DNA of 64,000 bases, from the NCBI GenBank assembly GCA_011947345.1, contig JAAVTG010001003.1, positions 1,054,001 through 1,118,000 of the forward strand, written 5' to 3'. Under the pieces are notes generated by a model. That model was not told the origin of the DNA and did not search any database. It worked only from the letters and a program-made list of their open reading frames with translations. Positions 33,701 to 45,889 of this stretch are shown in pieces. A program made the translations under genes and the position numbers. Every line of letters begins with the position of its first letter. Within the stretch, counting starts at the first letter, position 1. The DNA is from Phytophthora quininea. Lineage: Eukaryota > Oomycota > Peronosporomycetes > Peronosporales > Peronosporaceae.

Positions 33701-36626
33701 GACATCTTCATTCACAGTCGTGCCGAGAGCGGCACGACGGACGTCGACATCCACCTTCAACACCTCCGCAAGGTGTTCGAGGTGATGCGGGAAAACAAGC
33801 TGTACGCCAACTTGAAGAAATGCATCTTCTGCGCTCCCGAGATCCCGGTACTCGGGAGCTACGTCAGCAAAGACGGCGTTCGAGCCGACCCGGAGAAGAT
33901 CGCGGCGATCTGCTCTTGGCCAACCCCGCTGGACCAGAAGCAGCTCCGGCAGTGGCTCGGACTCGCCACTTATCTCCACCACTACTCGAAGAACTTCGCT
34001 TCGACTGTTCGGCCGCTGTCGCAACTCCTGAAAGCCGACGCCACGTGGTCGTGGCGCCCCGAGCACCAAGCAGCCTTCGACGCGGTGAAGACAAGCTTAT
34101 CCACCGCGCCAGTCCTAATGCTCCCGGACCACTCGAAGTCTTTTCACGTGGTGTGTGACGCGAGCGACTTCGCGATCGGTTGCGCCTTGATGCAGTTCGA
34201 CGACACTGGTCGCGAACGAGTGGTGAGCTACCAGTCGCGTCAACTGAAGCCTGCGGAGCGGAATTATCCAGTCCACGACAAGGAGCTGTTGGCGATGCGA
34301 TACGCCCTCATCAAGTTCCGCGTGTATCTCTTGGGCGAGCAGACCTTCGTGGTCTACACGGATCACGCGTCGCTGCGGACAGCGACCAAGAGTCCCCACT
34401 TGTCCCAGCGCATGGCGCGTTGGCTGTCGCTCTTCTCGGAGTACAACTTCGTCGTTCACTACAAGCCGGGCAAGACCAACATCCTTGCCGACGCACTCTC
34501 GCGTCGCCCAGATTACGTGCAATCGGGTCGCCATGCGATTGGTGACGAGGATGACGACGAATGCGCAATGTGCACCGCTGATGACATCGCTGCTGTTGAA
34601 GTCGCAGCGTCCACTCCGCTCCGCAACCTGATCGCGGCCGCGTACGAGTCGGACGCAGCGTGCTCCGAATTGATTAAGTACCTGAGAGAACCATCAGACG
34701 CGGCGCGGCGCCGCTTGTCCCTTCGCAGTCGCGCCCGTGTTGACCGCTACAGTCTCGATGGGGATCTGCTGACCTTCCGCGTCGATCGCGCGGACCCGCC
34801 ACGCATAGTCGTCCCGCTTGACGACGACCTCAGAGCCCGACTGATCCATGAGTTTCACGATACCCCTAGCGGCGGCCACCTCGGACGCGAGAAAACATTC
34901 GCGTCACTATCGCGCGACTTCTACTGGCCACACATGTACAAGTGGGTACGCAAGTGGGTCCGCTCCTGTGAAGCGTGCCAGCGTGTCAAGCCTTCGCCGT
35001 CGAAGCGAGCCCCGCTTCGACCTCTTCCAGTCGCGACGGGTCCGTGGACATCGGTCAGCATGGATTTCGTTTTTGGTCTGCCACGAGACGCTCAAGGCCG
35101 CACAGGCATACTTGTTTTCGTCGACCGATTTAGCAAGATGGCCCACCTTGCTCCCGTTGCCTCATCGATCACCGCGTCTCAGTCGGCGGCGCTGTTTCTC
35201 GACACAGTGTATCGCCACCATGGACTTCCATCCTCAATTGTATCCGATCGAGACCCGCGTTTTACTGCAGCTTTCTGGACGGAACTCTTCAAACTTGTCG
35301 GGACGCGGTTGGCGATGTCCACCGCGTCACATCCTGAGACCGATGGCCAGACCGAACGAGTTAACCGGGTTGTCGAAGACGTGCTGCGGAGTTACGCCAC
35401 GTCATTCACGTCATGGAGCTCTTTCCTGCCGATGGTGGAGTTCGCCATCAATAACGCCGTGCACGCGTCAACTGGCCTGACGCCATTCTTCGTCAACTTT
35501 GGCCGTCACCCGCGCGTTCCGGCGCTCCTTGGGCTGGAGCGCCCCTTCCAGTTCAGCTGTCAGGGACCCACGACGTTGCGACCTCCACTTCCACTGGTGT
35601 CGCCTCCGCAGCGCCGCACGAGTTGACCGCTAACCCCAATGTGAACGCGGTGACCACGAGGTCTTCCACGCGGGACTCCAGCCAGGGTCCTCTTACACGG
35701 GCCGCCGCGCGAGCGTCGGCTGCTTCTCCACGAGATGTTGCTGCTTGGACCAGTCGGACGCTGATCAACCCGCGTCCGCGTCGCGCAGCTGAGCTTCGCA
35801 CTGCACCTGATTCGGTCTCGGCTACTGGGCCTCCGCCGTCAAACTTTGCGCCCAACGCGGCGCCGCAGCGGAGCGACACTGCGGCTGTCCATGAGTTCGT
35901 GCAACAGCGCGCGGCGATTGTCCGCTACGTCCGCGACGCGATCGCTGCTGCCGTCGATCGCCAGAAGGAGAATGCGGACCGCAGCGGACGCCGAAACGTG
36001 GAAAGGTTCCACGTTGGGGACCAGGTCCTATTATCTACCAATGGGATTTCCCAACCCTTGTGACGAATCTGGGCGCAAACAAGCTCGCGCCACGGTACAT
36101 TGGCCCATTCAAGGTGTTAAAGGTCATTGGAGATGCTTATCGGCTACAACTACCATCTGCCCTGCGACTACACCCGACGTTTTACGTCGGTCGTCTGCGC
36201 CGCTACCGCCCGGCGTCGATCCCTAGCGATAATCCGGTGCCGCGTGACGCGGCACCCACAACATCTGCCGCAACGCTCGATTCTCCCGCTCCAGCTGCTC
36301 CACGCAGCTCTCCAGGCGCTCCAGACGACGCGCCATCGCCCACTCGCGCTCGGTTCCTTCGCGACGGCCCGGCTCCGCTTGTTGATCGCGATGGTAACTT
36401 TCGTCACATTGTGGAAGCCATCCTTGATCACGACGACTCCACCGGTAGTCGCAGCGCTCGTCGCTGCGACGGGGATATCCCGAGCTCCCGCCGGTATCTG
36501 GTCCGGTGGATTGGACCGCTGGACGACAGCTGGGAGCCGCGGGAGGTGCTGCTAGCGGACGTTCCGGACTGCGTGGAGGCGTACGAGGCAGGCCTTCCAC
36601 GGGGCGCGACTCCTCGCCGCGCCTAG
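30723..36626 (+). CDS. retrotransposon gag-pol with chromodomain (interrupted frame)
   Basis: Starts MNVNDASNFNEG. Gag covers about 30723-31700 with a zinc knuckle CFRCRKLGHRAAVC near 31650. Protease DSGA lies at about 31950. A spacer with a repeated VVE-GxP-DEQ-LS peptide lies at 32420-32700. RT (SPTFCVKKATGGWRIV, YFDDIF), RNase H (CDASDFAIG, HDKELLAM, YTDHASL), integrase zinc finger, DDE core (ending DGQTERVN) and a C-terminal chromodomain (YLVRWIG, SWEPREVL) follow. The reading frame changes about nine times, every time in the direction of a missing base, for example near 30790, 31260, 33190 (two) and 36055. With identical LTRs, sequence error explains this better than decay. Confidence 0.88.
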
Positions 36627-37126
36627 CCTCGTGCAGCGCTCGCTGGAACAGCCCCACCAGCTTGCGCTCGGCTTCGGAAAGGGGTGGCGCTTGTGATGCG
36701 CTCCCAAACAGCGTCACTTGGTCGCGGTACGCTGTACCCGCGACAACTTGGACATCCGATGCGATAATGAGCGAAGCAGCAGTCGCGGTCGGCATCCCAT
36801 GACAACTCGCAAATCTGGACCGCCAAGGCCCCCACGGAGAAGCGCGAGTGCTGCTCCTCGCGCTGCAGGAGTTTCTGCTGGAACGCCGCTGGCCCCTCCG
36901 TGTTCCAGCGGTTGACGAACGCCGTCCAGGACCGATCCATCGACTGCGCGGTGACGCTGCCGATCGCAGCGTCGGGTTTGCTTCGCGTGGCGCGCCAGCG
37001 GCTAAACAGCGCACGCATTTCGCTGTCACTGAGGGCGTTGTCGAAGCCACTGCAGTCCGTGAAGGCCCAACGCTCCAGGACCTCCTCGTACGTCACGAGC
37101 TCGGCGTCCACGGTGTCTCTGTCCAT
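36223..37126 (-). CDS. antisense open frame at the 3' end of the LTR element, unknown function
   Basis: On the strand opposite gag-pol, an ATG at 37126 opens a frame of about 130 residues (MDRDTVDAELVTYEEVLERW, later AFVNRWNTEGPAAFQQKLLQ). It appears to continue after a one-base shift near 36735 into QVTLFGSASQAPPLSEAE and a C-terminal coiled coil (RRLERLESCVEQLERENRAL) overlapping the chromodomain region. The part between 36627 and 37126 does not overlap gag-pol, so it is not a simple shadow. I do not recognise a family. Confidence 0.45.
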
Positions 37127-37221
37127 GTTCGTACTGCTGCTGTCGCGGGTGGCTCTTTCGATTGTGAAGAGCTCACCAAGCTGTTTGGGATCATCGCAGC
37201 TTCAACCTTACGTAGGGGTGG

Positions 37222-37369
37222 TGTGACGGGGTACCGTCACACGGTCGCCGTGCGCCACGGCGACCAATTAGATTAGCTCTTAGTTTTGTTGGCTCACGGC
37301 GCCCGAAGTCGGGCGCCACACAGATTGAATAGCCAGAGTTAAATTCCCCACAAGCACCGCCCCGTTACA
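37222..37369 (+). repeat. 3' LTR
   Basis: 148 bp copy of the 5' LTR, preceded by a purine-rich stretch (aggggtgg, 37214-37221) that could be the polypurine tract. Confidence 0.93.
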
Positions 37370-38145
37370 GAGATGGTTGACGTGCAGATCCAGGAGTTTG
37401 CGCCGTATCCTCAAGCGACGCACAAATATTCTGTTTTCTTCTTCCGATACGACTTTATTAGAGATGCGAACCCCATGATGTGTTGTTTACAGATGATGGG
37501 AAATTTGCTAGGCACCAAATGTCGGCCACAATCGCCGCAGTCCAGGAGCCGATGAGCGTACTCAAGTCTTCATCCATAATCCTGCAAGATGTCTAAAAAA
37601 TGACCCAGGAAATGGGCATGTACATGTACAACATCCCGTGCCCGGGCCGGCATCGAAACGCTGTCGACTCCATGCTCAACGGCCTGTGCTTTGAGCTGAT
37701 AGAGAACTACATGCTGTAATTTAGCGCTGCAGACACCGTGAGAGCATTGTATCATACTCTAGGACGACTGGAATTTCAAGACATTCGGTGTGTCCACGGC
37801 TATAAAGTTGACACTCAGTTTCGAACGCAAGCTTCGGAGCAAGATTTTGTCACGGAAATGGTTGACTTTATCATGTCGTACTCGAGTGGTCTGGAGTGGA
37901 AAGTTAAAGTGCGAAAAGCAGTGCGTAAGTACATCGAAGATGACCGGGCCGTAATTATCCATCGGACTTTCGTGGAGCCGACCCTCCCTGGTTCGACTGG
38001 AGCTGTGGGTGTGTTTTGGACCTCGACATTGATGGCAATTGTGCAAGAAGGAAGGATAGATTCGGGCGAAGAGGCCACTTTTGTTCGGAGCTATTTCTAC
38101 GCCACAAGACGTGATGAAGGGCTGATTGTGGCACAACGTCTATGA
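37370..38145 (+). pseudogene. M96-like (mating-specific protein family) gene fragment split by the LTR element
   Basis: Removing the retroelement and one target duplication joins a short coiled-coil frame upstream (about 30510-30541, RQRKAKEDNAILREM) to VDVQIQEFAPYPQATHKYS here. After a break, a second frame from 37600 (MTQEMGMYMYNIPCPGRHRN) has an in-frame TAA at 37717-37719, then continues to RKYIEDDRAVIIHRTFVEP and ends at 38145. A basic coiled coil plus an 'EDDR-V-I' block recalls the oomycete M96 mating-specific family, but that assignment is from memory and tentative. The insertion plus a stop not caused by a length error support a pseudogene. Confidence 0.45.
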
Positions 38146-38353
38146 CTACCGGCGATTTTGATATGAGACGAATCGATTTAGGAGATACACCTGTTGGTGG
38201 GCGAAGCGCTCCAACCGCAGACCAGTGTCATCAGTTCCGAACAAGAGTCTTCGATTCATGAATTGGTCGTCAAGGTATGACATGAAAATGTGCATGTGAT
38301 TTGTGTTTAAGCGGAATCGTAAAGGGCTATCGTGTGTTTGGTGTGCCTCCCCA

Positions 38354-41300
38354 TTAAGGCTGCTGGTAGACGCCACGAGCAACGCCCTGCTCCTCCTCCT
38401 GCTGACTTGCGAACGAATTGAAGATCTGCTCCAGTGTCGTCTGCGAGACGCTGTACTCGCGGACGTGCATTTTGTCTTTGACGTCTTCGATCAGAGCAAA
38501 CATCTTGGACAGCTTCACTTCATCGCGGGAGGTGCGCACTTTGAATCGACAAAAGTCGTTCTGGCGCTCCATCACCAGGACTTGATTGGATCCGAAGGCC
38601 CCACACAGATAGTCGTTCAGCTCGTCGAAGCGCGTCTCCTCCACACACCACGAGCTGAAGGCCTCCGCTCGGATGAACCCCTCGCGTTCGAAAGCAGCGG
38701 CAAGGCTGTAGCCGGTCGGGTGAGAGGGCACGATACGCTCCGCGAAGTCGACGTTGCCAAAGGCCTGGCACTTTTCTTCGAGGTTCATAGGTGTGACGAA
38801 CTCACTGCCGTCTCCGAAAATGTGCTGGACCAAGTCCTCGAGTTCCTCGGGGCTCGGCATGTCCAGCTTCACATCCAACATGAGGCCGTCGCCAAAGCGA
38901 GACTTGAGGTGCTGCACGCTGCCCAAGCAGCGAAGACGACCGCCGACCATAATGCCAACACGAGAACACAGCGCCTCGCACTCCTCCATACTGTGCGTCG
39001 TCAACACGATCGTCGACTCCTTGCCCCGCGTTGAAATGTCAGCGATCACGTCCCACATGAAGCGGCGAGACACCGGGTCCATACCTGTGGACGGTTCGTC
39101 CAGGAAGATAATGGCTGGGTTCCCGATCATCGCAATGGCGACTGACAGTTTGCGCTTGTTGCCGCCGCTCAAGGAGCCAGCGAGTTTGTTCTCGAAATCC
39201 GCGAGGTTGAGCTGGTGGATTTTCTCCCTCGACACGGTCCAGCAGGTTCTGTGGCACTCCCTTGATGGCACCAAAGAGCTCCAGGTGCTCGCGCACGGTG
39301 AGCAAGTCAAAGAGGGCGTCGAACTGCGGGCAGTATCCGATTTGACGGCGCACTTCAATCTGCTGAGAGAGGATGTCGAATCCACCGAGCGTAGCAGTAC
39401 CGTGGCTTGGGTGAACGTCGCCGGTTAACATCTTCATAGTGGTGGTTTTGCCAGCTCCGTTGATACCGAGGAAGCCAAAGCACTCGCCGCGCTTGAGACC
39501 GAAAGAGAGATTGCGTACAGCCACCTTTCCGCCAGGATATACCTTGCGGAGTCCCGCTAGTTTGACAGCGTCGTCGTTGGCGTCTCCGCGGGCCACCCGC
39601 TGGGCTTCGCGTTCAACGTCTTCGTCAATTTCGTAGCTTTCTTCGAGTCCATTTCAGTGGTTTGCTCGCCCTTCGCCTTTGCGAAAGTCTTCGCGTAGTC
39701 GAGGTACAACGTCAAGCCCATGAAGAAGATGGCGGTCAGCGCGAGGTAAAGAAGCTCGTACCCCATGACATCACCACTGAAAGGCCCGGGTGCGTTATTT
39801 TCACTGTACTGAATACTGTCGATGTTATTGGTCACCATGCTGAGCAGCGCGTTGCCGAGATTGAAGAGAGGGGAGAACCGCCACAAGAATTTCAGCACCG
39901 AGTTGACGTTTTTGTCGAGTCGAACAGATCCAGCATGAAGGAAGTGATCATCAGGACCACACCGATCATGAAGTTGAGTACAATCGTGTACGTCTGCGCT
40001 GACGCGTGCTCCTTGTACAGGAACGACAAGCAGTACGTGAATGGGCAAATGGCGAGCCCGAAGAGAATGAACAGCAGGATCACGGACGGGAACGTCGCTG
40101 ACGTGCAGCTGTTGCAACCATCCTGACCGGTTAGCGCCGCAATCGAGAACACGTTGATCAGGATCAGCGCGCACACGCACGGGAAGAGATACATGACCAT
40201 ATCCCAAATGTAGTTGGAGAACCAGAACGCGGGTAGGGACACGCCGGAAACGAGCTGCTGGTGCTTCGAATTGTGTTCTTTCTGTTTCTCCTTGACGAGG
40301 AACACGACGATGGAAGCGGGCAGGAACGTGAACGCGATGCAGATGAATAGCGCGGCGACAAACGAGCTGTTGGAGTTGAATACTGCCTTTGCGGCGGCTG
40401 TGTATGGCAGCGGGTAGCTGTTCACTTTGAGGCTCACGCTCGGTGTCGCATTACTTGAACCATTGGCTGCGAAGAAGCGATACACTGCCTGGTCCATCAG
40501 AGACTTAAAAATCGCTGACGAATGTGGCGCCGTCGTATTCGTGAACACGTTGTAGCCAAACAGATTCTGGTCGCTGTTGCCGTACACCAAGTAAGAGCCG
40601 AACTGCCCCTCCACGAGATCGGCCCCTTTCCGAATCCACGATCGTAAAGCTGCTGCCCAAGCGCAAGACTATAGCCGGTGGCTCCGCTGGTGTTGATGGT
40701 CGGATCGGTGTAGGTGACGTTAAAGACGGTCGGCGAGTCCGAGTCGTACGCCGGTTCCGAGATCGACAGTGTCTGCGCGTCAGCTCCAGAGAAGTAGTCT
40801 GATGTCATGACATCGGTGCACCAGTCTCCAGTGCCAGCGCCTGCCTGGCAGAAATACGGCGTCGGGGTGTCGCTGTCTGAGTACGCATCCGTCGTCAAAG
40901 CCATCGATGGGTCATCGCTGATTGCCATGCTCGCTTTTAGAAGACCCAGTCCAACCGCAATAAGAAGAACCGGCAAAGCAGCGACGTAAATGATGGCCTT
41001 CTTGTCTCGCTTGGCATACCGAAAACGTTTGAGTAGCAGAGCACGAAGATGGGTCTGGAACACTGGCGTGGTCATGATGATCTCGTCACACGCCTGGTAG
41101 TTCTCCTCCGAACCCGACGTGTTCGTTCGAGGAGTGTTGCCGAGTGTGTGCTGGTTGTTCTCATCGCCCAGCTCTGCCACCTTGATGAACACCTCCTCCA
41201 ACGTCGTCACCGACACGCCGTACGACAGCAGACCCAGCGACCTCAACTGGCGATCCATCTCAGCAAACATGGTGGCGAAGTGCGACGAGCTGTGGAGAGG

Positions 41301-44199
41301 CAGCTGGAAGGCAATCTCGCTGCCGACGTTGCTCAACAAATGAGCCGCAGGAACGAAGGACGTCACGAAGGACGTCAAGACGTTGTCGTCGCACCTGGCG
41401 TCGTCCTTCACGAGGGTCAGGTTGTAACCTGCACCAAAGCGGTTCTTCAAGAACAGCGACGAACCACAGCAGCGCATTTCACCCTCGGCCATGATGGCGA
41501 TGCGGTCGCCCAGAATGTCGGCCTCGTCCATGAAGTGCGTCGTGAGTACCATGACGCGATCGTTGCGGTTGTTGAGCAGAATTTCCCACGTGCTGCGACG
41601 ACTGTACGGGTCCATGCCGGAGGTCGGTTCATCAAGGAACACAAGCGAGCTGTCACCCAGCAGCGAGACGGCAACCGACAGCTTACGCTTCATACCGCCG
41701 GACAGGTCGTTCGGCCTCGAGTTGCGCTTCTCCGTCAGACCAACCTCTCGGATCTGCTTCTCAGCGACGGCCTTCAGCTCCTCGTTCGCGTATCCCTTGA
41801 TCTGACCGAAGAACGTCAGGTGCTCCTCAACAGTCAGCTCCGGGAACAAGACATCGTGCTGGAAACAGATACCGAGCGACTGGCGCAGTTCATCCATGTC
41901 CTCGTTGATCGACATGCCGTGGAAAGTGGCGTTCCCGCTTGAGGGAGCTGTCATACCCGTGAGCATGGAGATGAGAGTCGTCTTGCCAGCGCCGTTGTGT
42001 CCGAGGAGACATGTGATTTGGTCTTTGTACATGGTGATGTCAAGCCCCTTGACTGCTACCTTCTCACCGCCGGGAACAGAGAAGACCTTCCGAAGTCGCT
42101 GCACAGTGAGAGCCTCACCGTTGTTCTCTTGAGCGCGAAGATCCGCGTTCACCGGCTCGATGTTTTGGCTCAAGTCCAAGGCTACATCGCCTGTTAGAAT
42201 TTCAGTCAAAGCCATGTTCGTCTTCGGGCGCTGCTTGCGACTACGCCAGTACGACGGCGAGAACGGGAAATACCATTTGAGAGATGTGCCGTACTCCTTT
42301 GGCATCACCTTTTCAAAGTACAAACCAAGCACCGTGTACAGCACGGTATCGAAAGCGAACATGAACAGAGACGTGCTGATGCAGTAGTTGTCGCTCAAAG
42401 TGTGCATCGTTGAGAACTGCACGCCTTTTCCAGTCTCTTCAGCTTTTGCGAGGACTGACACACCGAGGGAAAGCGCCACCGGGGACAGAACGGAGGCAAA
42501 GGTCTTCACATTCGCCGCTGTACCAGTCGATAAACCTTGCGATACTGCGTACATGGCAAAGAAGGAAACCATTCCCACGAATGCTCCCACGCGAGCCTTA
42601 CTGAACAGCGTACTGATGAGGAACGCCAGAGACAACACACTCAGGCCGAACAGGAAGAAGAAGAGGAATGTCACGATCAACGAGCTGTTCCCGAAAAGAC
42701 CAGCAAGGCCCGCGAAAGCTTGGGCGATAGCTCCAACGAACAGAATGGCGGCGTACGTGATATACCAAGTGATGATGATAGTCTTCTCGGTAACACCAAG
42801 GATCTTCATGAACTCGCGGAGTCGCAGCTCCTTCTCTTGAATGAGCACCACCAGAATGCGGGAGACTGTAAACAGGTACGCCATGATAAATATGATCGCG
42901 AAGACACTGGACACGTTCTCGTAAAATGGAGAGCTGGTGTAGCTGTCGATTGGAAACGGAGCAACCACGGACCCCAATATGGATTGGGGGCTTGGCGTAG
43001 CGGCGTTAGAAGGGCTTCTTTCGTGGTGTTTGGCAAACTCGCCAAAAGTGTCGTGTTGCTAGAAGCAAAGAGCGTTGCGAGCACTTCTTGGATTAGGCCA
43101 TCTTCGTTCAGCGCATTCAAAAGCGTGTTGTCCAGGTCAACTGATGATGGAGCAGTCGTCTGGGAACGTTGGCAGATGCCCGTGGTTGATTGATTTGCGG
43201 CGTTCCAGGCAGGCATGCACGTGACGAAGCGAGTGACGAGCGTCTGCAGCGTCATGAAGCCCGTCACAGTGTATGCGGAGTAATAGTCCGTGACGATGCT
43301 TTTTGAAACGTTTCAACATCAACAAGCGATCCGTCCGTGGTTGGCACGCGCCCAACTGAGTTGCTTTTGTCACCGCGGGTAGCATTCAGTCGCAGCGAGT
43401 ACTCGATCGACGCGTACGACCCGATGTCATCTCCGGTTGGTGCCGAATCGAACACGATCGCAGCGTAAATGCGAGGGTTTGCCAGACCATCGCCGTAATT
43501 GCCGCTCTTGACATACTCTGTCAACGCATCGTTGGAGTCGAAAAACTCGACGCTTTCCTTGAACGATGGGATTGTGAGGGACTCGGTCGACGAATTCGGC
43601 AGCTCCATGCGAGGGTACCACGTGTCCATTGCCTCGGTGAAGTAGTTCCGAGTGAAGGCGTTGTCGGGCACGATTCCGATCTTGTAGGGCGACACCCTGT
43701 CGGCGCACGCCGTTGGCACTCGGTACGGGGAGGACGTGTTGGTCTCGATGAGCCCTCCCGCCATAACCCCCGTTCTGCATGTGGCGAGATCGGCGGCCGA
43801 CAAATCTTCCAGTCTCAAACCGTCGTCGATGGACTGGCGTCCCAGCTTCAGCATCAGTCCGGTCATGGTGGATTCGTGCAGGGCGAATTTGGGCAGATTC
43901 GTGTCGACCCACTCGATGGTCTGGCCCGTCGGCTGGAACAGGTTGTATCGAGTGGCAGCAGTATTGTTGCCGTCATCACTCCATCCTGGAGGCACGTCCA
44001 CCGACGTTGCGAGCAGCTTCAGAGCTCCTACCAACAGGATGAAGAAGGTCGGCACCAAGATCTCGCAGGCCGTGGCGATGGGCTGTCGGTTCTTGATGAG
44101 CCAGTTCTTCCACAGCAGCGCGCGGAGGAAGGTCCAAGTGGTGCGCCGTTCCGACAGGTTTTCGTTCGTATTCTTCATCAGCTTCTCTCGGAGTGACAT
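38354..44199 (-). CDS. ABCA-type full ABC transporter (lipid/sterol exporter family)
   Basis: TMD1-NBD1-TMD2-NBD2. The start at 44199 gives MSLREKLMKNTNEN, followed by the first helix (ACEILVPTFFILLVGALKLL) and a large glycosylatable extracellular loop. NBD1 has Walker A GHNGAGKTT, signature LSGGMKRKLS and Walker B VFLDEPTSGMDP. TMD2 begins near FRYAKRDKKAIIY. NBD2 has GINGAGKTT, LSGGNKRKLS and IFLDEPSTGMDP. It ends ...ARGVYQQP. These are hallmarks of the ABCA subfamily, which moves lipids across membranes. The frame changes near 43305, 42995, 40615, 39910, 39600 and 39235; all shifts have the sense of missing bases (seven in total), and all catalytic motifs survive, so the gene is probably intact. 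Confidence 0.9.
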
Positions 44200-45889
44200 C
44201 GATGACGCGGTGGCAAGCAAAAGTGTTTGTAGTGTTTTGGTTTTGTGGTCGAAGTGAGCGTTCGGTGTCAGATTGAGGAATGAGCAAGACGACGGGCAAC
44301 CTTGCGATCTCGACTCGGTTAAGAGGATGCAAGCTGAATAAGTCGGAAGTGGGTACTAGTACTTGCACTCGCAAGAATGAGCAGAGGTCATGATCATTTG
44401 GCAATCGCTGCCATTGGCCGAAAATGAAACGGAGACTTCTGGTTGGTCGAGCGGAGGAGGGGGAAGCATCAAAGGTAAACCTTTGGCACTCGAGTTTACA
44501 GCTTGGCGCTGCAGATCCGATTGCTGCTGAGTCAGAACTCGCAAATGGCCTGCACCGGCCACCCAAACCTGCTTGTTGCTCCTGAAGAGCGATTCACCCA
44601 ACGGCGCTGGAATAAGTATATTTCGCACCGAAATAGTCTATTTTCGCTCGATTATCCTGAGGTGCGTTATCCTGAGGTGCGCATGCCCAGGCTTGCCGAC
44701 AAACACGGCCCGACTTCCGGCGGTACGGGTCGCCCGTGACGAGTGCCCATCAGGCTGCTGAGCTGTGATCGACAGGCCTCCACAAAATTGTCCTTTGTCC
44801 AGTGTAGACAAAACAACCTAAATTGGACAACTTTCCACGACTAGTTTTTTTGTTTTTGGTTGTTTTTACTAAGGTTAAAACCCTAACCATCACGATAAGG
44901 TCTCTCCTCCGCTGACCTGCGTTGACGGGCCCTTAGAGCTACAAATTGTGCTAGCTCTCAGCTGTAATTGTTTCCTCTCCCATTTGTCTACCCCACGCTA
45001 TCCTCTGTGTGGAATTTCACCTGCACGATCACCATAACGGAACGCCGTCTGGCCGGCACGGGTATATGCATTCCATGTTTTCAAGGTCTCGCCCTTGGAG
45101 TCTTACTCCGAAAAGTTTTGGGCCATCGCCCTTGGGAATCAAACCCAGAAAAACCGAGTGAATTATATTCAGTGCCGTATTCCTGGGCCAGAACCTTGGT
45201 AGTAGGTTCCGGACCCGATGTGTTTATCTACTACCCAAGAATACCGGTATCAGGTCAAAGCGTTCCCAAACGTCCTCAGGGACCGTTCCTTGATCAAACA
45301 ACCGTTTTCGAAGGGGTACACAAGGTAAAGGTACTGACCGGCCCAGGGCCCTTCCGTTCCCGGTTCCCGAGAACTTATACGTAGAAGCATCACCAAGCCA
45401 CGGCCCCGGATAAATACCTCGTCTGGGTGGAGCCGTCTATCTCGCTGGAAGTATCACGTGTACACCGATATTGGTTAAAGCCCCAAGCGCTACATTACTG
45501 ATGCTTGTAGATTTAGCAAATCACACAGAAACCATTTCACCTACCTATTGGTGTCTTCCTCGGACTGCTGGCAAAAACATTTTGTGGCACGTCTTCTTAT
45601 TCAGCAAACGCTTGTAGTACTGAACGCTCTATTGGAACCTGCTTGACATTTGTTAGCAAAACATATCCGCACGCCATCACTACTTTACCCACGATACATA
45701 CAATTTGCATTGTTGTTCACCGAGGCATTCTACTGCATCAATACCGAGAACTAAAAATCCATCAAGTTTTAGCTGCTTCATTCAACATGTCTTTGCGAAG
45801 CCAGCAATTACAGAAGTGACATGCTGCAGGAATGGGCCGCGTCGTTGACTTTCAACTCTCATCCAAGCCAAACGTTGCTTTATTCGATA
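44200..45889. other. 1.7-kb gene-poor spacer
   Basis: Contains the ABCA promoter at its left end and a copy of the dispersed short repeat (44773-44839). Open frames such as 44968-45384 have no recognisable motif. Composition is more AT-rich than in the genes, probably old transposon debris. Confidence 0.4.
44773..44839 (+). repeat. dispersed short repeat, copy 2
   Basis: aggcctccac...cctttgtccagtgtagacaa...aacctaa aligns over about 65 bp with 30371-30427. The flanking ttgtcc/ggacaa makes part of it palindromic in this copy only. Confidence 0.5.

Larger units (their letters stand above)
30542..37369 (+). mobile_element. Ty3/gypsy chromodomain LTR retrotransposon (6.8 kb)
   Basis: Bounded by apparently identical 148-bp LTRs (TGTGACGG...CGTTACA) and a 5-bp target duplication gagat (30537-30541 and 37370-37374). 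Inside, in order, are gag with a CCHC knuckle, an aspartic protease (LLDSGATNNFV), reverse transcriptase (YFDDIFIHS), RNase H, integrase with HHCC and DDE motifs, and a chromodomain. Integrase after RT and the chromodomain place it among chromoviruses. Identical LTRs indicate recent insertion. Confidence 0.95.

Noticed and set aside
38303..39428. Plus-strand frames of 224-243 residues opposite ABCA NBD2
   Set aside because: Shadows of a strand carrying Walker A, signature and Walker B motifs.
44876..44892. aaaaccctaacc, telomere-like
   Set aside because: Only about one and a half repeat units in a spacer; no array.
44968..45384. 138-residue plus-strand frame in the spacer after ABCA
   Set aside because: No motif, atypical composition, no splice or homology support.
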